Assembly (NCBI GenBank): GCA_900545325.1
Contig: UQZE01000032.1
Location: 1-17,197, forward strand
From: an uncultured Eubacteriales bacterium
GTDB lineage: Bacteria > Bacillota > Clostridia > Christensenellales > Borkfalkiaceae
DNA length: 17,197 bases
Direction: 5' to 3'
In this document: piece after piece, positions 1-6,510 of the stretch
Layout: each line of letters opens with the position of its first letter
Position numbering within the stretch: the stretch's first letter is position 1
Notes under the pieces: model-generated
The model's database searches: none
What the model was told of the DNA's origin: nothing
What the model saw: the letters and a program-made list of their open reading frames with translations, nothing else
Position numbers and translations under genes: made by a program

Positions 1-2
1 GC

Positions 3-530
3 GTGAAAAACATGTATTCCGTAGCGCAGATCTACAACCGCAAGGGCTTGAAGCGCAGCAAGGCGCAGAGCGGCATACTCCTGCACGAATTTTTGGAGGA
101 AATGAAACGCCGCCCGCGCGTGGACGGCGCGCTCCGCGGCAAAAGGGTGTGTTTCAGCGGCGCGCTCGAAAAGGATGACATTATGCTTTCCCGCAGGCTT
201 ATCAAGCGGATATACGATCTCGGCGGCAAATACGTTACCGACCTTTCCGGCGTAAATCTCTATGTTTCGGACGACGACCAGGAACAGGACGGTCGGCTGA
301 GAAAGGTGCACTATCTCGGCGCGACGGGGCAGCGGGTGAAAATCATGCGGCGGAGCGATTTTTTAAAAATGCTCGGCGAAGTGGAGGATATCGAGTTCGA
401 CGACGTGTCCGTGCTCGTAAAACACGCCCGCGAAAAGGCGGAGAACAGGCAGATGCAGAAGAGCAACGTTTTGAAATACGGCGAAAGGCGGGGCAATACT
501 TACTATCCCCGCGAAACGCGCGGCAAATGA
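3..530 (+). CDS. BRCT-domain protein, possibly the C-terminal part of a larger exonuclease-like protein
   Basis: The frame opens with GTG at the very edge of the window, so no ribosome site can be judged and the gene may begin upstream. About residues 45-92 look like a BRCT fold: GKRVCFSGAL forms the first strand and turn, then a helix (SRRLIKRIYDLGG), a second strand (KYVTDLS) and a third (VNLYVSDD). BRCT domains bind DNA ends or phosphopeptides and in Bacillota are often joined to DnaQ-like 3'-5' exonucleases or to DNA ligase. No exonuclease residues are visible here, so that link is an inference from family habit. The last ~60 residues are charged and helical, with a basic tail. The gene converges on the ABC transporter at 577-3603 and shares its terminator. 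I am fairly sure it is coding, less sure of the start and the BRCT call. Confidence 0.6.
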   Translation: MKNMYSVAQIYNRKGLKRSKAQSGILLHEFLEEMKRRPRVDGALRGKRVCFSGALEKDDIMLSRRLIKRIYDLGGKYVTDLSGVNLYVSDDDQEQDGRLRKVHYLGATGQRVKIMRRSDFLKMLGEVEDIEFDDVSVLVKHAREKAENRQMQKSNVLKYGERRGNTYYPRETRGK

Positions 531-533
531 TGC

Positions 534-567
534 AAAAAAGCGGTTTCCTTGCGGAAACCGCTTTTTA
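534..567. terminator. Bidirectional rho-independent terminator
   Basis: A perfect 10-bp stem (AGCGGTTTCC at 539-548 against GGAAACCGCT at 553-562) with a 4-nt loop is flanked by an A-run on the left and a T-run on the right. It therefore works in both directions. It lies 9 nt beyond the stop of the BRCT gene and 10 nt beyond the stop of the convergent ABC transporter gene. Confidence 0.9.
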
Positions 568-576
568 TTTATACTT

Positions 577-3500
577 TTACAGCGCCCGTATGCTCTCTAC
601 GGGTTTGCGTTTCGCTATGCTGTACACGGGCAGGAAAGTCGCGATGAAGGACGTTACGAGCGCTATGCCCAGCATGATCAGCCAGGAATACGGCCCGAAT
701 ACGAAAATGGCCACCTGCAGTCCCTCGGAAACGAGTTTATTCAGCACACCGCAGATGAAAAAGCTCGCGGCAAAAGCCAGCACGAAACATATGAGAGAAA
801 TGACGGACGATTCGCTGTAAAATATTTTGAATACGTCCGTGCTTCTCGCGCCGACGGCGCGGAGAATGCCGATCTCCCGTTTTTTATATGTGATGGAAAC
901 GGAAATAAAGTTGAACAGCAGCAGCATTGCGAAAGCCGCCATTACCACGCCTACCCATAGAAAAATGTTTTCGAGCATTTCTATCATCTCGCTTACCAGC
1001 CTGACGCTCGCCGAAATTTCGGAATCGATCGCGTATAACGCGTCGTTCGTTTCGTCCGCGATGTTTTCTTTATCGATAATAGCTTTCAGTCCTGCGCGTT
1101 CCGGGCAGGGTATTACGATCCTGCCGTAAATCGCGTCCTTCGGTTCGACGTATTTGCTTTGCGTATAACGGATTATTTTTTCGTTTTCCGTTCCCGTATC
1201 GGCGAGGATTTTTTCGAAATCCGGTTGACTTAAATAGATTCCGTTTGAATTTTCGCTTGAAGCTTCTCCGTAAAAGAACCCGGCAAGCGAAAAATCGCCG
1301 TACGATTGATCCGGATTTTCAAAACGCAGTTCAAGCGTCTTATCCCATCCGCCGTATTCGTCTTCAAGGTTTTTTATTTCGTTTAACGCGTCTTTGTAAT
1401 CCTGCTCGGTCGCAGACACCTTTTTAGAAACAACGCCCGATCCTTCATCGAAGCGTTCTTCATAGAAATAGCCTATTGAAAGGAACTGAAGATATCGCTC
1501 GGAGATATTTAAATAAGCTTCAGCCTGTTCGTAGTCGCCCGTCTCCGACATGTCTTCGTATTTTTGCCGCCGCAATTCCGAATAATGGTCGTACAGCAGG
1601 TTGAACGGAACGGCGAGCTCGCCTTGACCGAGTTCTTGTTTTCCGTCGAAGAAATAAAATTTCGGTTTTGCCGAAGTCCCGTCCGCAAGACTGTTCGCGT
1701 AATAGATATTGCCGTATATATCCTGTCCCGTCCCCGTATCGGGAGAATAATCCGCGCGGCGCAGGACGAACGATTTGTTCAGATAGAGAAAACCGTAGTC
1801 CACGCGGTCGTCGACGTAACTTTCTTCGTAGAAGCGGTCTATATGCGCGTCGTGAAATTTATCGGAAACGAGCACTGTATTATAAAGGCCGGAGTTCAGC
1901 ACCCGCTGCTGATAGGTGTAAAAAAGACTTATGTCGGAGTCGACGTCGGTTTTCAATTTGTCGTATTTTGCGGGCGGATCGTTTCTGTATACGCCTTTGA
2001 CCGTAAAGGATACGTTCTGCCCCGCAGGCGTCTGTACGTTCAGTTTCAACCCCGCCGCGTCCGCATACTCGGTCAGCGTTTTTTCGTTGTCCGTCAGTCC
2101 GTACTTTTTGAGCATGTCGAACATAAAGGAGGGAATGATTATGTCGTTTTCTCCGAGAGAGTTCGGGTCGGTTTCGCCTGCGAGCGTTTCCCACGGAGAA
2201 CCGCCGTAAGTCGTCGCGAAAAATGCGATCTGCGCTTCGCCGTAATAGGAATTTGCGGGGGCGACCTTTACGTTGGTCAGGTTGAGCGTACGGTCGGAAA
2301 AACGATACAAAGCGGCCGTCGTCTTGTATTTTTCGTTGTATTCCCGCAGATCTTCGGGCGTAAATTTCGTCGCTTGGGTGCGGTAATCGCTTATATAGGT
2401 AATTTTTCCGTTCGTTTCCGTTACGTCCTTATAGCGGTATTGTTTCGTCAAAGTCAGCGTTTCGTAATCTTCCACCAGATACGATTCGAGCGCCACGCTC
2501 TTTTCGTCGTAAAAAGTAAGCGTGGAAAAGAGCCCGAACATCGTAAAGGCGATAAAGGAGAGGAGGATGGTGAAGATCAGCCGCAAGGGCTTGACTTTCA
2601 GGCTGTTCGCTCCGATGCGGAACGCGTGCCGCGCGGGGAGTTTGGAGCGTATGAATTTGCTTTCCGCCGCGGTATAGGATTTTGCGGGGATTTCTTCCTC
2701 GTCCGTAGCTTTGAACGTTTCCCGCGCACCGCCTTCGTCGATGCGCGCCGCCTTTTTAAAGTCGGCGATCTCTCTTTTTCCGCTCGAAATGATCACGTCT
2801 TCGTCCGCCGCGGAAAGAAAATCCCGTATTTTCCTCATGTCCGCGTCGGTCAGTCCGGCGCCGCTCCTTACGGAAATGGTGTTGTCGCCGATAAACATGA
2901 TGTTTTCGCCGTCGGTGCGGGCTTCTATCCTGGTTTTCGTTACGTCGGAAATAATCTTGCCGTCCTTCAGTTCGATGATGCGGTCTCCGTAGATCTCGGC
3001 AAATTCGCGGTCGTGCGACACCACGATGACGAGTTTGTTTTCCGAAAGCTTTTTCAGCGTGTCGAAAACCTGTTTGCCGGTGTTCGAATCGAGCGCGCCC
3101 GTCGGTTCGTCCGCCATGATGATTTCGGGATTTTTCACGAGCGCCCGCGCGATGGCGATCCGTTGTTTCTGTCCGCCCGAAAGCGTGTTCGGCTTGCGGC
3201 GGGCATAGTCTTCCATCTCCACCTGTCTCAGGATTTCTTTTACGCGTTCTTTTTCCTTGTTTTTGCCCTGCAGTTCGAGCGCGAGGGCGATGTTGTCCTC
3301 CACGGAAAATTCGTTGAGGATATTGTATTCCTGAAATACGAAACCCACAAAAGTGTTGCGGTAACTGTCGAAGTCGGACTGCGTGAAATCCTTGCTGCTT
3401 CTGCCCTTGATTACGATTTCGCCCGAATCGGGGGAGTCCAGCCCTCCGCAAAGGTTGAGCAGGGTAGATTTGCCGCTGCCCGATTTGCCCAGCAGAAAGA

Positions 3501-3603
3501 CCATGCCCTTTTCTTCGAAACGCACGGATACGCCGTCGAGCGCCCGTACTTCCGCGCCGCCCTTGGTCTTGTAGACCTTGGTCAGTTCTCTGATCTCCAG
3601 CAT
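577..3603 (-). CDS. ABC transporter, fused ATPase and FtsX-like permease (MacB/LolCD superfamily)
   Basis: A 1008-residue protein with an N-terminal ATPase. Visible parts are Walker A GKSGSGKST (39-47), Q-loop Q91, signature LSGGQ (141-145), Walker B IIMADEP (161-167) and H-loop H197. A linker of ~120 residues follows, then one membrane helix (~341-364), a ~510-residue domain expected outside the membrane, and three C-terminal helices (~880-905, 932-955, 971-995) with the FtsX-family motif KKREIGILRAVGA (907-919). Transporters of this group are mechanotransmitters used for peptide or antibiotic defence, lipoprotein handling or cell-wall hydrolase control, and do not pump in the classical way. 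The substrate cannot be read from the sequence. ATPase and permease are one chain, so two copies would form the complex. AAGGAGA at 3608-3614 supports the start. It is transcribed alone from the promoter at 3639-3667; no two-component system sits beside it. Confidence 0.9.
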   Translation of the reverse strand: MLEIRELTKVYKTKGGAEVRALDGVSVRFEEKGMVFLLGKSGSGKSTLLNLCGGLDSPDSGEIVIKGRSSKDFTQSDFDSYRNTFVGFVFQEYNILNEFSVEDNIALALELQGKNKEKERVKEILRQVEMEDYARRKPNTLSGGQKQRIAIARALVKNPEIIMADEPTGALDSNTGKQVFDTLKKLSENKLVIVVSHDREFAEIYGDRIIELKDGKIISDVTKTRIEARTDGENIMFIGDNTISVRSGAGLTDADMRKIRDFLSAADEDVIISSGKREIADFKKAARIDEGGARETFKATDEEEIPAKSYTAAESKFIRSKLPARHAFRIGANSLKVKPLRLIFTILLSFIAFTMFGLFSTLTFYDEKSVALESYLVEDYETLTLTKQYRYKDVTETNGKITYISDYRTQATKFTPEDLREYNEKYKTTAALYRFSDRTLNLTNVKVAPANSYYGEAQIAFFATTYGGSPWETLAGETDPNSLGENDIIIPSFMFDMLKKYGLTDNEKTLTEYADAAGLKLNVQTPAGQNVSFTVKGVYRNDPPAKYDKLKTDVDSDISLFYTYQQRVLNSGLYNTVLVSDKFHDAHIDRFYEESYVDDRVDYGFLYLNKSFVLRRADYSPDTGTGQDIYGNIYYANSLADGTSAKPKFYFFDGKQELGQGELAVPFNLLYDHYSELRRQKYEDMSETGDYEQAEAYLNISERYLQFLSIGYFYEERFDEGSGVVSKKVSATEQDYKDALNEIKNLEDEYGGWDKTLELRFENPDQSYGDFSLAGFFYGEASSENSNGIYLSQPDFEKILADTGTENEKIIRYTQSKYVEPKDAIYGRIVIPCPERAGLKAIIDKENIADETNDALYAIDSEISASVRLVSEMIEMLENIFLWVGVVMAAFAMLLLFNFISVSITYKKREIGILRAVGARSTDVFKIFYSESSVISLICFVLAFAASFFICGVLNKLVSEGLQVAIFVFGPYSWLIMLGIALVTSFIATFLPVYSIAKRKPVESIRAL

Positions 3604-3638
3604 AATATCTCCTTATGACTTATTTGGAATTTATATAC

Positions 3639-3667
3639 ATTATACAATTTTAAAAACGCATTGTCAA
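3639..3667 (-). promoter_or_regulatory. Consensus sigma-A promoter of the ABC ATPase-permease gene
   Basis: Read on the minus strand, TTGACA (3667-3662) and TATAAT (3644-3639) are both perfect and are separated by 17 nt. The expected transcript start is near 3632, leaving a leader of about 28 nt that contains the AAGGAGA ribosome site. No operator-like repeat is obvious next to it, which suggests constitutive or weakly controlled expression. Confidence 0.85.
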
Positions 3668-3741
3668 CGATATGCCTTCGCGCAGGCCGAACGCTGCGGT
3701 TGAAATTAGCGTCGGTAAATCGAAAATTTTTGAAAAAACGG

Positions 3742-3771
3742 TTGACAAAACCCTGTGCGGGGGAATATAAT
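3742..3771 (+). promoter_or_regulatory. Sigma-A promoter of the metal-resistance operon
   Basis: TTGACA (3742-3747) and TATAAT (3766-3771) are both perfect, separated by 18 nt. The expected start of transcription is near 3778, inside the inverted repeat described separately. The leader to the repressor ATG at 3841 is ~63 nt. It carries a small hairpin (CGGCA/TGCCG, 3815-3827) directly in front of the AGGAGG ribosome site (3830-3835). Confidence 0.88.
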
Positions 3772-3773
3772 AC

Positions 3774-3801
3774 AAATAGTTGAATGATTGTTCAACTGTT
3801 T
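3774..3801. promoter_or_regulatory. ArsR/SmtB-type operator (inverted repeat)
   Basis: The arms AGTTGAA (3778-3784) and TTCAACT (3791-3797) are perfect and separated by 6 nt. Beyond one mismatched pair (3777/3798) the pairing continues as AAA/TTT, giving 11-bp arms. The TGAA-N6-TTCA core is the known operator pattern of SmtB, CzrA and CadC repressors. Its position over the transcription start fits blocking of RNA polymerase by the repressor encoded just downstream, with release when metal binds. Confidence 0.85.
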
Positions 3802-3840
3802 TATAAAAAGATTGCGGCAAAATGCCGGAAGGAGGGAGCA

Positions 3841-4203
3841 ATGCTCGATAAAAACGGGACGGAAGTGTGTTCGTGCGAGTGCGTGCACGGAAACGTGGTG
3901 GAGAAAGTGAGCGCCGCTATGGCCGACGAGGACGAACTTTACGAAGTTTCCGAACTGTTCAAAGTTTTCGGCGACAGCACGAGAACGAGGATACTTTCGG
4001 GGCTTGCGGTCAGCGAAATGTGCGTATGCGATATCGCCAGCCTGCTCAACATGACGAAATCCGCAATTTCTCACCAGCTGCGGATTCTGAGGCAGACGAA
4101 ACTCGTCAAAATCAGAAAAAAGGGAAAGGAAGTCTATTATTCCCTTGCGGACGATCACGTGGCTTCCATATACAAAATGGCGCTCGAACACGTGCGCGAA
4201 TAA
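3841..4203 (+). CDS. cadC: ArsR/SmtB-family metal-responsive repressor, CadC-like
   Basis: A 120-residue winged-helix repressor. AGGAGG at 3830-3835, 5 nt before the ATG, fixes this start; an in-frame ATG at 3784 lies inside the operator and has no ribosome site. The recognition region is MTKSAISHQLRILRQTKLV (71-89), followed by the wing IRKKGKEVYYSL. Two kinds of metal site can be seen. A thiolate set, the N-terminal cysteines C10, C12 and C14 with the CVC pair C61/C63, matches the CadC Cd/Pb/Bi sensor site. An alpha-5 set, D104, H106, H117 and E120, matches the Zn site of SmtB/CzrA. It should repress its own operon through the repeat at 3774-3801 and let go on Cd, Pb or Zn. The metal actually sensed is inferred. 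It is the first gene of a three-gene operon. Confidence 0.92.
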   Translation: MLDKNGTEVCSCECVHGNVVEKVSAAMADEDELYEVSELFKVFGDSTRTRILSGLAVSEMCVCDIASLLNMTKSAISHQLRILRQTKLVKIRKKGKEVYYSLADDHVASIYKMALEHVRE

Positions 4204-4231
4204 AATAAAGGAAAATAAAAGGAGTAAGGAT

Positions 4232-4453
4232 ATGAAAAAAATAGTGAGAGTGGAAAACCTGGATTGCGCGAACTGTGCGGCTAAACTGGAACGGGCTATC
4301 AACAAGATAGACGGCGTGAACGAAGCGAGTATCAACTTTATGGCCATGAAGATGTCGCTCGATTTCGACGAGGCGAAATATGCCGAGATCGCGAAAGAAA
4401 TTGCCGAAACGGCGAAAAAGGTGGAACCGGATTGTATATTCAGAGGCCTTTGA
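4232..4453 (+). CDS. Stand-alone heavy-metal-associated (HMA) domain protein, metallochaperone-like
   Basis: A 73-residue protein made of one ferredoxin-like HMA domain. The metal-binding loop LDCANCAAKLE carries the CxxC pair C12/C15, in the DCxxC form typical of the N-terminal domain of Cd/Zn/Pb P1B-ATPases rather than of copper chaperones. AAAGGAG at 4218-4224 sets the ATG at 4232; a longer frame opening at 4145 runs inside the repressor gene and is not supported. It lies 28 nt after the repressor and 3 nt before the ATPase, which has no HMA domain of its own. It may therefore deliver metal to, or regulate, that pump as a separate chain. This split is inferred from gene order and the missing domain. 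Confidence 0.9.
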   Translation: MKKIVRVENLDCANCAAKLERAINKIDGVNEASINFMAMKMSLDFDEAKYAEIAKEIAETAKKVEPDCIFRGL

Positions 4454-4456
4454 GTT

Positions 4457-6295
4457 ATGAGCAAAAATAAAATACACCTCATACGGATCGTCGCTGCGGC
4501 GGTATTGTACGCGGGGGCGATCGCCGTATGGAAATTCGCGGGCTTGCCGAACTATGCAAATCTCATCATATTTCTCGCGGTATATGCGGTGATCGCTTAC
4601 GACGTCGTGTGGAAAGCCGCCGTCAATATCTCGCACGGGCAGGTGTTCGACGAAAACTTCCTCATGCTGATCGCGACCGCGGGCGCGTTCGTCATAGGGG
4701 AATACGTCGAGGCCGTCGCCGTCATGCTGTTTTACCAGGTGGGCGAACTGTTCCAGAATTACGCGGTGGGAAAATCGCGCAACTCCATTTCGTCGCTGAT
4801 GGATATACGCCCCGACAAGGCGCGCGTTTTGCGCGGCGGGGAGGAAGTCGCGGTGGCGCCGGAAGAAGTGGAAATCGGCGAGATTATCGTCGTAAAGGCC
4901 GGCGAGCGCATTGCCTTGGACGGCGTTGTGGTTTCGGGCGAAAGCTTTCTCGATACCTCCGCGCTGACGGGCGAATCGGTGCCGCGTTCCTGCAAGGCGG
5001 GCGACGCGGTGCTCAGCGGCTCGGTCAACACCGCGGGCGTTCTGCGTATCAGGTGCGAAAAACATTTCTACGATTCCACCGTCAGCAGGATACTCGACCT
5101 TGTGGAAAACGTGGCGGGTAAAAAGGCGAAGGCGGAAAATTTTATCACCAAATTCGCAAAATACTATACGCCCGTCGTGGTGGGACTGGCGGCGCTGCTT
5201 TTCCTCGTGCCCTCGCTCGTAACGGGCGGCTGGGCGGAATGGGGCGGCAGAGCGCTCAACTTCCTCGTCGTAAGCTGTCCCTGCGCGCTGGTCATCAGCG
5301 TGCCCATGAGCTTTTTCGGCGGGCTTGGCGCGGCCTCTAAAAACGGTATTCTGATCAAGGGCAGCGCCTATCTCGAAAAGCTGGCGAACGTCGGCACGTT
5401 CGTGTTCGACAAGACGGGCACGCTCACGAAAGGCGAGTTCGAGGTGAAGGGCGTGTATCCCGAAGAGCGCGCGGAGGAAGTGCTTGCGCTCGCCGCCGTC
5501 TGCGAAGAAAATTCCCTGCACCCGATCGCACTTTCCATCATGAAAAAATACGGCGGAAAAGCCGACCGGGGGTATGCCGTTACCGAACGCGCGGGGCGGG
5601 GGCTGGTTGCTGAAAAGAAAGGCGAAAGAATACTTTGCGGCAATGCGAAGCTGCTATCGGAGGAAAATATAGATTTTAAGGAAAATACTGATGAAAATAC
5701 GATCGTTTATGTCGCGCGTAACGGCAGATATGTCGGCCGAATAGAGATAGGCGACCGCATAAAAGACGAAACGCGCGAGGTCATAAAAGAGATCGGCGAG
5801 GCGGGCGGAAAGACCGTTATGCTGACGGGCGACAACGAGCGCGCGGCCGCGCTGACCGCCGCAAAGATAGGCATAGGCGAATACCGCGCGGGCCTATTGC
5901 CCGCCGACAAGGTGAAAGCGGTGGAGGAGCTGATCGGGGAAAATAAAAACGGCGGGGCGGTGGCTTTCGTAGGGGACGGCATCAACGACGCGCCCGTGCT
6001 CATGCGCGCGGACGTAGGCATTTCCATGGGCTCCATCGGGAGCGACAGCGCGATCGAGGCGTCGGACGTGGTGCTCATGCACGACGATCTGCGCGGGTTG
6101 GGTAAGGCGCGGCGGATCGCTAAAAAGACGATGAAAATCGTTTTGCAGAATATCGTTTTCGCCCTGGCGGTCAAAGCCGCGATACTCGTTTTGAGCGCGC
6201 TCGGCATAACGGGGCTGTGGCTCGCGGTCTTTGCGGACGTGGGCGTGGCGGTGCTCGCCATTCTGAACGCCATGCGCGCGCTCTATATAAAATAA
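4457..6295 (+). CDS. cadA: P1B-type ATPase exporting Cd/Zn/Pb (CadA/ZntA-like), without N-terminal HMA domain
   Basis: A 612-residue heavy-metal pump of the cell membrane that couples ATP hydrolysis to export of soft divalent metals. Features in order are membrane helices before residue ~100, actuator motif TGES (171-174), the metal-binding CPC of the sixth helix (274-276), phosphorylation motif DKTGTLT (318-324, D318), the HP of the nucleotide domain (355-356), TGDN (457-460), the hinge GDGINDAP (506-513), and two last helices with D594. D594 sits in FADVGVAVL, the position of the conserved Asp (D714 of E. coli ZntA) that marks Zn/Cd/Pb specificity. CadA and ZntA are usually 700 residues or more because of a fused HMA domain. 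Here the chain starts almost at the first helix and the HMA is the separate gene ending 3 nt upstream. The start follows AGAGG at 4442-4446 and translation is probably coupled to that gene. Confidence 0.95.
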   Translation: MSKNKIHLIRIVAAAVLYAGAIAVWKFAGLPNYANLIIFLAVYAVIAYDVVWKAAVNISHGQVFDENFLMLIATAGAFVIGEYVEAVAVMLFYQVGELFQNYAVGKSRNSISSLMDIRPDKARVLRGGEEVAVAPEEVEIGEIIVVKAGERIALDGVVVSGESFLDTSALTGESVPRSCKAGDAVLSGSVNTAGVLRIRCEKHFYDSTVSRILDLVENVAGKKAKAENFITKFAKYYTPVVVGLAALLFLVPSLVTGGWAEWGGRALNFLVVSCPCALVISVPMSFFGGLGAASKNGILIKGSAYLEKLANVGTFVFDKTGTLTKGEFEVKGVYPEERAEEVLALAAVCEENSLHPIALSIMKKYGGKADRGYAVTERAGRGLVAEKKGERILCGNAKLLSEENIDFKENTDENTIVYVARNGRYVGRIEIGDRIKDETREVIKEIGEAGGKTVMLTGDNERAAALTAAKIGIGEYRAGLLPADKVKAVEELIGENKNGGAVAFVGDGINDAPVLMRADVGISMGSIGSDSAIEASDVVLMHDDLRGLGKARRIAKKTMKIVLQNIVFALAVKAAILVLSALGITGLWLAVFADVGVAVLAILNAMRALYIK

Positions 6296-6333
6296 ACCCC
6301 GTATAAACAAATGATTTGCCTAAGGTTTTCACG

Positions 6334-6372
6334 CCGCCCCGAAAAACGTTTTTCGGGGCGGATTTCTCTTTT
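6334..6372 (+). terminator. Rho-independent terminator of the metal-resistance operon
   Basis: A 13-bp perfect stem (6334-6346 against 6349-6361, CCGCCCCG followed by an A-run, and its complement) is followed by a T-rich tail to 6372. It lies 38 nt after the ATPase stop and before the promoter at 6418. Confidence 0.85.
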
Positions 6373-6417
6373 CGGAAAAAATTTTTGCGGGAAAAGGAAA
6401 AAATTTGAATTTTGCTA

Positions 6418-6446
6418 TTGAAAATCGCAAAGTTATCTTATATAAT
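6418..6446 (+). promoter_or_regulatory. Sigma-A promoter of the EF-G-like / sugar kinase unit
   Basis: TTGAAA (6418-6423) and TATAAT (6441-6446) are separated by 17 nt. The expected start is near 6453, giving a leader of about 58 nt before the ATG at 6511. A TTG that would extend the reading frame to 6412 lies upstream of this promoter and cannot be the start. Confidence 0.8.
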
Positions 6447-6452
6447 AGAAGA

Positions 6453-6484
6453 GGCGGAGAAAAACGGGGGGCAAATCTTCCGCC
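6453..6484 (+). promoter_or_regulatory. Possible 5' leader hairpin of the EF-G-like mRNA
   Basis: GGCGGA (6453-6458) can pair with TCCGCC (6479-6484), with a G-U pair adding one step, around a ~20-nt loop that holds a G-run. The 5' arm begins at the predicted transcript start, so the mRNA would begin with this stem. It might stabilise the message or be a control element. It matches no riboswitch class that I recognise and may be chance. Confidence 0.3.
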
Positions 6485-6510
6485 GAATTCAAGATAAGGA
6501 AAGGGACATC

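Noticed and set aside
1564..3618. 684-codon open frame on the plus strand, antisense to the ABC ATPase-permease gene
   Set aside because: It is the mirror of a clear ABC gene; the translation is rich in Arg, Phe and Val without any domain and there is no ribosome site.
3784..3840. Upstream ATG extending the ArsR-type repressor by 19 residues
   Set aside because: The ATG lies within the operator with no ribosome site, whereas AGGAGG sits 5 nt before the ATG at 3841.
4112..5521. 469-codon frame on the minus strand opposite the metal ATPase operon
   Set aside because: The opposite strand encodes well-conserved P1B-ATPase motifs over the whole range; the minus frame is His- and Arg-rich filler.
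6412..6510. TTG start extending the EF-G-like protein by 33 residues
   Set aside because: The TTG lies before the -35 and -10 boxes of the gene's own promoter, and the protein family begins at the ATG at 6511.
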